A stretch of DNA of 64,000 bases from a bacterium (GTDB lineage Bacteria > Patescibacteriota > Minisyncoccia > Phycocordibacterales > UBA1006): NCBI GenBank assembly GCA_030433255.1, contig JAUIMI010000002.1, positions 239,396 to 303,395 on the forward strand, in the 5' to 3' direction. The notes below the pieces were generated by a model, which had not been told where the DNA came from, did not search any database, and worked only from the letters and a program-made list of their open reading frames with translations. Each line of letters opens with the position of its first letter. The first letter of the stretch is position 1. Of this stretch, positions 1 to 9,366 are shown piece by piece. The position numbers were made by a program, and so were the translations under genes.

Positions 1-172
1 ATGTAAACAACGGAAAAGCCGCACTGCGCCGCTTATCATGCCGGGTAAGCGAGTAATCATTTTCTAAATTTTATTACCATGAAAGATAGAGTAATAGAAG
101 GGGGGTTGTGGGTACCATGACCCTATCAGACTAGAACAGACGGAATAAAACAAATTTAAGTATAACCCAAAC
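1..172 (+). other. 3' part of an unidentified transcribed element, possibly a structured RNA
   Basis: The stretch has no convincing reading frame. Bases 15-60 are clearly more GC-rich and more self-complementary than the AT-rich surroundings, and the segment ends at a strong intrinsic terminator, as expected for a stable RNA gene or the end of a transcript. I compared it by eye with tmRNA (no T-arm, no CCA end), RNase P RNA (no P4 motifs), SRP RNA and 5S/23S 3' ends, and none fits. The 5' part lies outside the window. Being a non-coding RNA is an inference. Confidence 0.3.
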
Positions 173-206
173 AAAGAGCAGCTCGTGTACCTGCTCTTTA
201 AAATTT
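173..206 (+). terminator. Intrinsic terminator
   Basis: A perfect 9-bp stem (AAAGAGCAG / CTGCTCTTT) with a 9-nt loop is followed by an A/T-rich tract containing TTTTT. It closes the transcript entering from the left edge. Confidence 0.75.
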
Positions 207-253
207 TTATATAAATGTTATAATTAATTAAATTTTTAAAATATTTTTATATT

Positions 254-490
254 ATGGATGTTATAGATTTGAGTCAGTATAAAAAAATACCAGGGAGAAA
301 GTCTTATAGTGTACGTAGTGATGGTACTGAGTTTGAGACGTACTATCATAAAGAGACGCAAGAAGAAGTTTTTGTACAAAGAGGTACTAATAAAATAATA
401 CCCTGGGTTATTGTAGAAAAGAGAGATTTCAATCGTGAAATTCCCGTAATTTCTATGTTACCTGTTGGGATTAGAGATTCTAAAAAATAA
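254..490 (+). CDS. Hypothetical protein, 78 aa
   Basis: I do not recognise this small protein. It is soluble, of mixed charge, with no signal peptide, membrane segment or cysteine. It begins MDVIDLSQYKK and has short beta-rich stretches (EEVFVQ, IIPWVIVEK). It lies alone between two terminators, 54 bases after the first and 11 bases before a short GC hairpin, so it may be its own transcription unit. The start at 254 is the only ATG near the beginning of the frame and has no Shine-Dalgarno site. That it is coding rests on its clean isolation and its own terminator. Confidence 0.5.
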   Translation: MDVIDLSQYKKIPGRKSYSVRSDGTEFETYYHKETQEEVFVQRGTNKIIPWVIVEKRDFNREIPVISMLPVGIRDSKK

Positions 491-501
491 TTGTTTAACT
501 T

Positions 502-524
502 GGAGCGAATGCTCCTTTTAATTT
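502..524 (+). terminator. Terminator after the 78-aa gene
   Basis: GGAGC-GAAT-GCTCC stem-loop directly followed by TTTTAATTTT. The stem is short but GC-rich for this genome. Confidence 0.6.
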
Positions 525-551
525 TGACAAAAAGAGATAAATCAGTAATGT
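524..551 (+). promoter_or_regulatory. Probable rpoB operon promoter
   Basis: A perfect -35 box TTGACA (524-529), a 16-bp spacer and a weak -10 TAATGT (546-551). A second -10-like TAGGAT lies at 551-556. Transcription from here would give a 5' leader of about 140 nt before rpoB, unusually long for this window. Confidence 0.5.
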
Positions 552-664
552 AGGATACTACCTAATAGCGATTGAGTTCTGATAGATACATTGGGTTTTA
601 CGTACACATTTAACTTATGTTAACTTTATTCGCTTCTACTAACATTTTATTTTTTAAATAAAAA

Positions 665-684
665 CACCAAAGGTAACTTTGGTG
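665..684 (+). promoter_or_regulatory. Leader hairpin just upstream of rpoB
   Basis: A perfect 8-bp stem CACCAAAG-GTAA-CTTTGGTG ends 12 nt before the rpoB ATG at 697. No T-run follows, so it is not a normal terminator. It could affect translation initiation or act as an attenuator; the role is inference. Confidence 0.45.
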
Positions 685-696
685 AATTTCTACTTT

Positions 697-3600
697 ATGA
701 CAACACGTGAAATGAAATATTTTTCAAAATATAAAGATCCTTTGATTGACGTACCAAATTTGGTTGAAAATCAGATCGATTCATTTGAAAAATTTATTAA
801 TGGAGGACTTCAAGAATCAATTATGGAGTTCTCGCCAATTTTAGATTACTCTGAAAAGAAATTTGAACTTAAATTTCTTGATTTTATTATTGAACATCCT
901 GAATTTGATGAATATCACGCTCGGGAAAACAAGGAAACGTATGAAGCTCGTTTAAAAGCTCGAGTTTCTCTTTATAATAAAACACTTGATTCAACCAAAG
1001 AAGAGGAAATTTTCTTAACAGAGATTCCTTACATGACACCTCATGGAACCTTTATTATTAATGGTATCGAACGTGTCATCGTTCCTCAATTAGCTCGTTC
1101 ATATGGTGTATTTTTTACCATGGACGACCATGTAAAAGGTCCATTTTTTGGTGCAAAAATTATTCCTGCACGAGGTGCATGGATTGAATTTGAATCGAAC
1201 AAAGATGGTGCTATCTATGTTCGTATTGATAAAAAACGTAAATTTGCTGCAACAGCGCTGTTACGTATTTTTGGTTTGGAATCAAATGACGATATTATGG
1301 CTGCTTTTGAAGGAGATGAAGTCGCCTTAAAACAAATTAAAGACACACTTGCAAAAGACTCATCAACTGACAAACAAAAAGCATATGCTGATGTTTATAA
1401 ACGAATTCGAGATGGTGAAGTTGCTTCTCCAGATGCTCTTGTTGAATATTTTGAAGCTATTTTCGGAGAAACTCTCTATGATTTATCAGAGGTGGGGCGA
1501 TTCCACTTTAATAAACGATTTGAAAAAGAGCTTCCTAAAAAAGGTGTGTACGAACAAACTCTTAATGTTGAAGATCTTGTAACTATTATTAAACACATTG
1601 CTGCTCTTAATGTAGACCCGAAAGGAAAGGCAGATGATATTGATCATCTTGGTTCACGTCGTGTGCGTTTTGTTGGTGAGCTCTTAGAACAAAAAGTACG
1701 CCAAGCACTGTCTCAGATGAAACGAAACATTAAAGACAGAATGTCTACTGTTGAGAATGATACAACGCAATCAATGACTTTGATTAACCAACGTCCGTTC
1801 CAGGCACGTATGAAAGAGTTTTTTGCTACATCTCAATTATCGCAATATATGGATCAAGAAAATGCACTTTCTGAAATCTCTCACTTACGTACACTTTCTG
1901 CATTAGGTCCAGGTGGTCTTACTCGTGAACGTGCTGGTTTTGAAGTACGTGACGTGCACCCATCTCATTATGGACGTGTTTGTCCAATTCATACTCCAGA
2001 AGGGCAAAACATTGGGCTTATCCTACGTATGTCAGTGTATGCACGTATTAATAATTTCGGAATGATTGAGTCACCATATGCAAAAGTAGTAAAAGGTAAG
2101 GTGACAAACGAAATTGTATATCTTAATGCTATGGATGAAGAGTTATATAATATCGCTCACGCATCTAATCCATATGATAAAAATGGGAAATTTACTAACG
2201 AAGTTGTAGAAGCTCGTATTAAAACTAAACCAGGTATTTGTTCACGTGATGAAGTTGATTTTATTGATGTCGCAACAAATGCAGCTTTCTCTGTCGCAAC
2301 GTCACTTATTCCTTTCTTGGAAGCAGATGATGCAAACCGATCACTTATGGGATCAAACATGATGAAACAAGCTGTTCCTTTGGTGGTACCACAAGCCCCT
2401 CTTGTTGGAACAGGGATGGAAGGAAAAGCAGCACTTGATACGGGTCGAGTGGTAATTTCACGTGGATCAGGAACTGTTATTGAATCAGATGGGAAACATA
2501 TTGTTGTTAAGGATTCGAAAGGAAATAAAGAAGAGTACAAACTTATTAACTTCATTCGAACAAACTCAAACTCATTTTTCCACCAACGTTCTATTGTAAC
2601 TGTTGGAGATAAGGTTAAAAAAGGACAAGTTCTTGCTGATACTTCAACGACAGAAGGTGGACAGTTGGCAATCGGTCAAAACGTACTGGTTGCATTTATG
2701 TGTTGGAATGGTCAAAACTTTGAGGATGCGATTATTCTTTCTGAAAAGTTAGTTAAGAATTCAATTTTTACTTCTATTAGAATTGATGAGTATGAATGTG
2801 TTATTCGAGACACTAAACTAGGGGAAGAACAGACAACAACAGATATTCCAAACGTAGGGGAGTCAAAACTAGGAAATCTTGATGAAGATGGAATTGTTCG
2901 TGTTGGAGCATATGTTGGAGAAAATGATATTCTTGTGGGTAAAATTACTCCAAAGGGGGAAACAGAATTAACACCAGAAGAAAAACTACTTCGTTCAATT
3001 TTTGGAGAAAAATCACGAGACGTAAAAGATACATCACTTCGATTAGGTTATGGAAAGAAAGGGCGTGTTATTGGGGTTAAGGTGTTTTCTCGAGAAGCAG
3101 GTCATAAATTAGAATCTGGAGTACTAAAGAAGGTGTATATTGAAATTGCTCAATTACGTAATATTAAAGTAGGAGATAAGCTTGCCGGGCGACATGGTAA
3201 CAAGGGAGTTATCTCTATTATTCTTCCAGAAGAAGACATGCCATACATGGAAGATGGAACACCAGTTGATGTTATCTTAACACCACTTGGAATTCCTTCT
3301 CGTATGAACTTAGGTCAAATTCTTGAAATGCACCTCGGTTTAGCCGCAAATACCCTTGGGTATCAAGCAATTGTTCCTTCATTTGCAGGAGCGTCTGCTG
3401 ATGAAATTGCAGAGGAATTAGAAAAAGCAGGATTTTCAGGTTCTGGAAAGGTAACACTCTATGATGGACGAACTGGTCAAAAATTTGATCAAGATGTTGC
3501 TGTTGGATATATGTATATTTTGAAATTACATCACATGATTGATGACAAGATGCACGCACGTTCAATTGGTCCATACTCACTTATTACACAACAGCCACTT

Positions 3601-3942
3601 GGAGGTAAGGCTCAGTCAGGAGGTCAACGGTTTGGAGAAATGGAGGTTTGGGCTCTTGAAGGATATGGTGCTGCTCATACATTACGAGAAATGCTTACTA
3701 TTAAATCAGATGACGTAACAGGGCGTTCTGCCGCTTTTGACTCAATTATTAAAGGTCAAAAAATCCAAGAGCAAAATACTCCAGCTTCGTTTAATGTACT
3801 TACTAATTACTTACGAGGACTCTCTCTTGATGTAAATCTAGAAATTATTAAAGAAGAAAACCTTGTTTCTTTTGCGGATGATGCTCTTGAGGCAGAGGTA
3901 GTAGATTCTTCAGAGGAAGAATTAGTTGAAAATAACGAATAA
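697..3942 (+). CDS. rpoB: DNA-directed RNA polymerase subunit beta
   Basis: Beta subunit of RNA polymerase, about 1081 aa. The rifampicin-pocket region is easy to align (QLSQYMDQ near residue 380, then GGLTRERAGFEVRDVH), and the C-terminal clamp segment (GGQRFGEMEVWALEGYGA) is intact. In the pocket the residues matching E. coli Q513, D516, H526 and S531 are kept, but the one matching R529 is Thr (T399). I use the ATG at 697 (MTTREMKYF) and not the in-frame TTG at 679, because that TTG lies inside the leader hairpin. First gene of the rpoB-rpoC-dnaG-rpoD run; rpoC follows after 5 bases. The upstream L10/L7-L12 genes usual in other bacteria are absent here. Confidence 0.97.
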   Translation: MTTREMKYFSKYKDPLIDVPNLVENQIDSFEKFINGGLQESIMEFSPILDYSEKKFELKFLDFIIEHPEFDEYHARENKETYEARLKARVSLYNKTLDSTKEEEIFLTEIPYMTPHGTFIINGIERVIVPQLARSYGVFFTMDDHVKGPFFGAKIIPARGAWIEFESNKDGAIYVRIDKKRKFAATALLRIFGLESNDDIMAAFEGDEVALKQIKDTLAKDSSTDKQKAYADVYKRIRDGEVASPDALVEYFEAIFGETLYDLSEVGRFHFNKRFEKELPKKGVYEQTLNVEDLVTIIKHIAALNVDPKGKADDIDHLGSRRVRFVGELLEQKVRQALSQMKRNIKDRMSTVENDTTQSMTLINQRPFQARMKEFFATSQLSQYMDQENALSEISHLRTLSALGPGGLTRERAGFEVRDVHPSHYGRVCPIHTPEGQNIGLILRMSVYARINNFGMIESPYAKVVKGKVTNEIVYLNAMDEELYNIAHASNPYDKNGKFTNEVVEARIKTKPGICSRDEVDFIDVATNAAFSVATSLIPFLEADDANRSLMGSNMMKQAVPLVVPQAPLVGTGMEGKAALDTGRVVISRGSGTVIESDGKHIVVKDSKGNKEEYKLINFIRTNSNSFFHQRSIVTVGDKVKKGQVLADTSTTEGGQLAIGQNVLVAFMCWNGQNFEDAIILSEKLVKNSIFTSIRIDEYECVIRDTKLGEEQTTTDIPNVGESKLGNLDEDGIVRVGAYVGENDILVGKITPKGETELTPEEKLLRSIFGEKSRDVKDTSLRLGYGKKGRVIGVKVFSREAGHKLESGVLKKVYIEIAQLRNIKVGDKLAGRHGNKGVISIILPEEDMPYMEDGTPVDVILTPLGIPSRMNLGQILEMHLGLAANTLGYQAIVPSFAGASADEIAEELEKAGFSGSGKVTLYDGRTGQKFDQDVAVGYMYILKLHHMIDDKMHARSIGPYSLITQQPLGGKAQSGGQRFGEMEVWALEGYGAAHTLREMLTIKSDDVTGRSAAFDSIIKGQKIQEQNTPASFNVLTNYLRGLSLDVNLEIIKEENLVSFADDALEAEVVDSSEEELVENNE

Positions 3943-3947
3943 TTATT

Positions 3948-6900
3948 ATGTCTACAAACTTACAACAACAAAAACAGGTATCAATTCGTTTGGCATCTCC
4001 AGAAAAAATTCGTTCATGGTCTCATGGTGAAGTAATTAAACCAGAAACTATTAACTATCGAACCGGTCGCTCAGAGCGAAATGGTCTTTTTGATGAGCGT
4101 ATTTTTGGTCCTGAAAAAGATTACGAATGTTACTGTGGTAAATATAAAGGGATTCGATATCGAGATATTGTGTGTGAAAAATGTGGTGTTGAGGTGACAC
4201 GTGCAATCGTGCGTCGGTCTCGGATGGGACACATCGAACTAGCTTCACCTGTTGCGCATATCTGGTTTCTTCGAGGTATTCCTTCTCGAATGGGATTAGT
4301 TCTTGATACACCTGTTTCAAAACTAGAAAAAGTTATTTACTTTGCAAGTTATATTATTACTGAAGTTCATGAAGAAGCGAAAGAAAATGTTTTGAAAGAG
4401 TTACAACGTGAATATAAGGTAAAATTAAAGTCTTTTGATAATGAAGAAGATAAAGAAAAGTTAAAAGAGCTTTTTGATAAAACAAAAAAGGATGTACAGG
4501 ATATTGTTCCGTATCGAATTATTACCGAAGATGAATATAATATTTTCTCACTAAAATTTGGTTCAATTTTTGAAGCAGGTATTGGAGCAGAGGCAATTTA
4601 TGACATCTTCAAAAAACTTGATTTAGCCGTACTTGAGAGTGAACTTGAAGAAGCTACACATCAGACAAAATCAGTAGCAGTTCGTACAAAAATTGAAAAA
4701 CGATTATCACTTCTTCGTTCTTTGAGCCGAGAAAACATTAAACCTGAATGGATGTTTCTTGAAACGATTCCTGTTATTCCGCCAGCACTAAGACCGATGG
4801 TGGCTCTTGAAGGAGGTCGATATGCAACATCAGATGTTAATGATTTGTATCGTCGAGTTATTAACCGAAATAATCGTCTGAAAAAATTGATGACCATTGG
4901 TGCTCCTGATGTGATTTTACGTAACGAAAAACGTATCTTACAAGAAGCAGTTGATTCTCTTATCGATAATACTATTCGAAAACATTCAGGAACTGTTGCA
5001 AAATCTTCTTCACAAAAAAGAAATCTAAAATCACTTTCAGATAATTTGAAAGGTAAACAAGGTCTTTTCCGACAAAATCTTCTTGGTAAACGTGTAGATT
5101 ACTCTGGACGTTCTGTTATTGTAGTTGGTCCAAAGCTAGGGATGGATCAATGTGGTTTGCCAAAAAATATGGCGCTTGAACTCTTTAGACCATTTGTTAT
5201 TTCAAAAATTATTGAACGTGAAATGGCATTTAATGTTAGAGGAGCAGGGAAGCTACTTGAGCAACCAACTGATGAAATTTGGGGTATCTTAGAGGAGGTT
5301 ATTGAAGGGAAATGGGTTCTTTTGAACCGTGCTCCTACACTTCACCGTCTATCAATTCGGGCATTTAAACCAATTCTTATTGAAGGAAAAGCTATTCAAT
5401 TACATCCATTATCATGTAATGGGTTTAACGCTGACTTTGATGGTGACCAAATGGCTGTTCATGTTCCACTTTCTGAAGAATCTCAATTTGAAGCAAAAGA
5501 GCTTATGGCTGCTGGAAAAAATCTTTTGCGACCAGCTTCAGGTGACCCAACCGTTTCTCCATCACAAGATATGGTGCTTGGGGTATATTGGATGACAAAA
5601 GCTATCGATGGAGCAAAAGGGGAAGGTAAAATTTTCTCATCTCCAAATGAAGCTATTACTGCATATGATTTTGAAAAAGTTGATTTCCGAGCAAAAATTC
5701 AAGTCCTTGGAACAGAATCAGAGCGCTATGCTGAATTCGAAGGGAAACCTTTTGAAACAACTGTTGGGCGATTACTTTTTAACAGTATTATGCCGAAAGA
5801 TTTTGGATATTTAAATCAGGATATTAAGAAAAAAGATATCTCTCGGATTATTTCAAAGCTTATCGAGAAATATGGTATTGATAACACAGCGCCAGTGTTA
5901 GATAAAATTAAAAACTTTGGATTCAAGTATGTAACATTTTCAGGTTCAACATTTGGATATTCAGATGCTGTAGTTCCAAAAGAAAAAAATGACGTTATTG
6001 AAAACGGACGTAATGAGGCTCTCACTATTCAAAATCAATATGATGAAGGTCTTATTTCAGAAACAGAACGATATCGTAAAACAATTGAGTTATGGGAAGG
6101 AATTAAGGTTGATGTTGAAAAAATTATTGGGGATAGGTTAGATTCATCAGAATCAATTTATGACATGGTTACTTCTGGTGCTCGTGGTTCAACTTCAAAC
6201 ATGCTGCAAATGGCAGGTATGAAAGGGGTTATTGTTAATGCTTCTGGTCGTGCTATTGATTTTCCAATTCTTAGTTCATATAAAGAAGGATTAACACCTA
6301 TTGAATACTTCATTACTACTCACGGTTCTCGTAAGGGTCTTACTGATACAGCTCTAAAAACAGCATCAGCTGGATACTTAACAAGACGACTTCATGATGT
6401 AGCTCAGGATGTTGTTATTACAAGTGTTGATTGTGAAACTAAAAATCACATTATCGCTAAAGAGGAAAACTTTGATGGAATTATTAAACCTCTTGAAGAT
6501 AATCTTTTTGGTCGAGTTCTCGCTCAAAAAATTGTAGATGCTGAAGGGAAAACACTATATAAAAAAGGAGATCTTATTGAAAAAGATGATGCTCAAAAAA
6601 TTGCTGCAACAGGTATTAAGGAAGTAGCAGTACGTGCACCGATTAAGTGTGAAAATCTCCATGGGGTATGTCAGCAATGTTATGGATTTGATCTTGGAAG
6701 AAATGAAATGGTTAAGGTTGGAGAAGCGGTAGGTACTATTGCATCACAATCTATCGGTGAACCAGGAACACAGTTAACACTGCGTACCTTCCACGCTGGA
6801 GGAGTTACTGGTCTAGATATTACAACTGGTCTTCCTCGTATCGAAGAGCTTTTTGAAAAAAGATCAAATATTAAATCACCAGCAACTATTTCAAAAACAG

Positions 6901-7631
6901 CAGGTATTGTTGCAGATATTAGAACCAAAGATGGTGTAAAAATTATTGAAGTTCTTTCTGATACTGAAGTGAAAGTAGGGGCTAAAAAGACACGTTCTCT
7001 CGAATACGAATTAGATAAACGACGAACTCCTATTGTAAAGAAAAACGATAGGGTTGAAGTTGGAGATCTTATAACAGATGGTTCAGCAAATATAGATGAA
7101 CTCTTTGATATTGCAGGTGCTGAGCGTACACAAGATTACATTGTTTCTGAGGTTGCCAAGGTATACGAGTTAAACTCTGCTCCGGTTGCAAAAAAACATA
7201 TTGAAATTATTACCCGTCGAATGTTCTCACGTCGTCGTATTACTCACCCTGGAGATACAAAATTCTCAACAGGAGATATTCTTGAAAACATAGAGGTTGT
7301 TCAAGAAAATGAAAAAGTTGAAGCTGCAGGTAAATTACCGGCAAAATATACAATTGTAGTAAATGGTATTTCAAATGTTGCTCTTTCTACTAAATCTTGG
7401 TTATCTTCTTCTTCTTTCCAGCACACAACACGTATTTTAGTGTCAGCTGCGGCTGCAGGAGAAGTTGATGATCTTCGTGGTCTTAAAGAAAATGTTATTG
7501 TTGGAAACCTTATTCCAGCAGGTACAGGTTTTGATCATAACTTTATTCCTTTTACAGATATGCCATCTATTCAAAATGAAGAAACACTGGTTGCTGTAGA
7601 AGGAGAACTTGAAGATACAATTAATGAATAA
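3948..7631 (+). CDS. rpoC: DNA-directed RNA polymerase subunit beta'
   Basis: Beta' subunit, 1227 aa, carrying the catalytic magnesium site. The invariant NADFDGD motif is at residues 494-500 (Asp 496, 498, 500). The N-terminal zinc ribbon is intact (Cys 61, 63, 76, 79), and the second zinc site is visible around the CENLHGVCQQC segment with its partner Cys in VDCETK. The bridge-helix/trigger-loop region (IGEPGTQLTLRTFHAGG) is normal. It is slightly shorter than the E. coli protein, with no large lineage insertions. It starts 5 bases after rpoB in the context TTATT-ATG with no Shine-Dalgarno site and is surely cotranscribed with it. Confidence 0.98.
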   Translation: MSTNLQQQKQVSIRLASPEKIRSWSHGEVIKPETINYRTGRSERNGLFDERIFGPEKDYECYCGKYKGIRYRDIVCEKCGVEVTRAIVRRSRMGHIELASPVAHIWFLRGIPSRMGLVLDTPVSKLEKVIYFASYIITEVHEEAKENVLKELQREYKVKLKSFDNEEDKEKLKELFDKTKKDVQDIVPYRIITEDEYNIFSLKFGSIFEAGIGAEAIYDIFKKLDLAVLESELEEATHQTKSVAVRTKIEKRLSLLRSLSRENIKPEWMFLETIPVIPPALRPMVALEGGRYATSDVNDLYRRVINRNNRLKKLMTIGAPDVILRNEKRILQEAVDSLIDNTIRKHSGTVAKSSSQKRNLKSLSDNLKGKQGLFRQNLLGKRVDYSGRSVIVVGPKLGMDQCGLPKNMALELFRPFVISKIIEREMAFNVRGAGKLLEQPTDEIWGILEEVIEGKWVLLNRAPTLHRLSIRAFKPILIEGKAIQLHPLSCNGFNADFDGDQMAVHVPLSEESQFEAKELMAAGKNLLRPASGDPTVSPSQDMVLGVYWMTKAIDGAKGEGKIFSSPNEAITAYDFEKVDFRAKIQVLGTESERYAEFEGKPFETTVGRLLFNSIMPKDFGYLNQDIKKKDISRIISKLIEKYGIDNTAPVLDKIKNFGFKYVTFSGSTFGYSDAVVPKEKNDVIENGRNEALTIQNQYDEGLISETERYRKTIELWEGIKVDVEKIIGDRLDSSESIYDMVTSGARGSTSNMLQMAGMKGVIVNASGRAIDFPILSSYKEGLTPIEYFITTHGSRKGLTDTALKTASAGYLTRRLHDVAQDVVITSVDCETKNHIIAKEENFDGIIKPLEDNLFGRVLAQKIVDAEGKTLYKKGDLIEKDDAQKIAATGIKEVAVRAPIKCENLHGVCQQCYGFDLGRNEMVKVGEAVGTIASQSIGEPGTQLTLRTFHAGGVTGLDITTGLPRIEELFEKRSNIKSPATISKTAGIVADIRTKDGVKIIEVLSDTEVKVGAKKTRSLEYELDKRRTPIVKKNDRVEVGDLITDGSANIDELFDIAGAERTQDYIVSEVAKVYELNSAPVAKKHIEIITRRMFSRRRITHPGDTKFSTGDILENIEVVQENEKVEAAGKLPAKYTIVVNGISNVALSTKSWLSSSSFQHTTRILVSAAAAGEVDDLRGLKENVIVGNLIPAGTGFDHNFIPFTDMPSIQNEETLVAVEGELEDTINE

Positions 7632-7636
7632 CTAAT

Positions 7637-9364
7637 ATGAATAACACCGACATCATTAAAGATAAACTAAATATTCTAGATGTGGTGAGTTCATATGTAA
7701 AGCTCGAAAGAGCAGGAAAAACCTATAAAGGAAGATCACCATTTACTAATGAAAAGACACCATCATTCTTTGTTTCTCCAGAGAAAGGTTTTTTCTATTG
7801 TTTTTCAAGTGGTAAGGGTGGAGATATTTTTACCTTTATTCAAGAAATAGAACGAGTTGATTTCAAAGAATCTTTGAAGATACTTGCTGATAAAGCAGGA
7901 ATTAGTTTGGATACACATACATTGGAAGACAATTCACAAAAAGATATCCAGTATAAAATCCTTGATGATATCACAAAAAGATATGAGATTCATTTACGTA
8001 AAAATTCTGCTGTTGTTGATTATCTTTTAAAAAGAGGATTAACAAAAGAAACATTGATTACATTTCGAATCGGTTTTGCTCGTGACGATTGGTCTGATGC
8101 ACTTGATTATTTAAAATCTCGAAAGTATACACAATCTGATATTGAATCGGTTGGTTTGATTATTCATAAAGAAGGAACATCTCGTTATTATGATAGGTTT
8201 CGTTCGCGTGTTATGTTTCCTTTATTTGATGGGCGAGGGAGAATTGTTGGTTTTTCTGGAAGAATTTTTTCAGATAACCTTGAGAGTAAAGGTGCTAAAT
8301 ATATAAATAGCCCTGAAGGACCACTCTTTGATAAATCTAAGGTTTTGTATGGATACCATACTGCAAAATCAGAAATGAGTAAGGCTGATGCATGTATTCT
8401 TGTAGAAGGACAATTTGATGTGCTCATGGCTCAGCAATCAGGATACGTTAATACCGTTGCTGTTTCGGGTACCGGTCTTACTGATGCTCATGTTAGTATG
8501 ATTAAGCGTTTTACTGATACACTTATTCTTGCGTTTGATTCTGATAACGCAGGTATAAAAGCTACAAGACGTAGTGCACTCGTTGGATATAAACATGGTA
8601 TGAACATTCGTATCGTATCACTTCCCGACGGAATGGATCCTGCGGATGTGATTCATCATAGTAAAGAACAATGGGACGTGGCTGTTCGTGATGCTCAAGA
8701 TTACATAGAGTATCGACTAGGTTTCCTTACTACTAAAAATCTTTCTTTTGAAGAAAAAAAGAAAATTATTAATGAAGATATTTTCACTTTTGTATACCTT
8801 ATGAAGAGTTCAATAACTCAAGATAAGATGTTACAAAAAATAGCACTCTTTTTAGGGGTAAGTGTAGAATCGGTAAGAGATGAATTCAAATCTTTTTCTC
8901 CTCATGAAGAAATACCATCCCAGGTAATAAAAGAGCATACCTTAAAGAAAAAAACAGAAGAAGTATCCATTCAAAAAGAAATATTACTATTTTACAATTA
9001 CGTTATAGACAAAAATATTCCTCTTGAGTCTGATTTATTGGATACCATAAAGAGCTTATATCAAGATGTCTATTCTTCAGAACTTTCAGAAGATGCACAA
9101 TCAATTGATGATACTGAAAAAAATATGCAACTCTTTGTTTTTGAAAATAAATACAAAGATACCGCAGAACATTTTTTCTTGAATGCAATACATACCATGA
9201 TTGCTGAAGAAAAAATAAGAATACTTAGTCAACAAGCAAATACATTATTAGAAAAAATTAGGCAGGCAGAAGGAAAAGGTGATGCTCATACGGTAATACA
9301 ATTACAAAAAGAACATCAACAATTACTTACTGAAAAAAATAACCTTACTCATACCATTCAATAA
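7637..9364 (+). CDS. dnaG: DNA primase DnaG
   Basis: Primase that makes RNA primers at the replication fork, 575 aa. The order is an N-terminal CHC2-type domain (about residues 1-95), then the catalytic core with TOPRIM motifs VEGQFD and FDSDNAG, then a variable helicase-binding tail. The fold-defining motif EKTPSF (39-44) is present, but three of the four zinc ligands are replaced: Cys to Ser34, His to Thr37, Cys to Ser58; only Cys55 remains. The domain therefore cannot bind zinc in the usual way. The gene lies 5 bases after rpoC and 2 bases before rpoD, extending the dnaG-rpoD pairing known from many bacteria with rpoBC. Confidence 0.95.
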   Translation: MNNTDIIKDKLNILDVVSSYVKLERAGKTYKGRSPFTNEKTPSFFVSPEKGFFYCFSSGKGGDIFTFIQEIERVDFKESLKILADKAGISLDTHTLEDNSQKDIQYKILDDITKRYEIHLRKNSAVVDYLLKRGLTKETLITFRIGFARDDWSDALDYLKSRKYTQSDIESVGLIIHKEGTSRYYDRFRSRVMFPLFDGRGRIVGFSGRIFSDNLESKGAKYINSPEGPLFDKSKVLYGYHTAKSEMSKADACILVEGQFDVLMAQQSGYVNTVAVSGTGLTDAHVSMIKRFTDTLILAFDSDNAGIKATRRSALVGYKHGMNIRIVSLPDGMDPADVIHHSKEQWDVAVRDAQDYIEYRLGFLTTKNLSFEEKKKIINEDIFTFVYLMKSSITQDKMLQKIALFLGVSVESVRDEFKSFSPHEEIPSQVIKEHTLKKKTEEVSIQKEILLFYNYVIDKNIPLESDLLDTIKSLYQDVYSSELSEDAQSIDDTEKNMQLFVFENKYKDTAEHFFLNAIHTMIAEEKIRILSQQANTLLEKIRQAEGKGDAHTVIQLQKEHQQLLTEKNNLTHTIQ

Positions 9365-9366
9365 CT

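Noticed and set aside
1..172. tmRNA or RNase P RNA 3' end
   Set aside because: No T-arm sequence, no CCA end and no typical tag ending for tmRNA; no P4 signature for RNase P.
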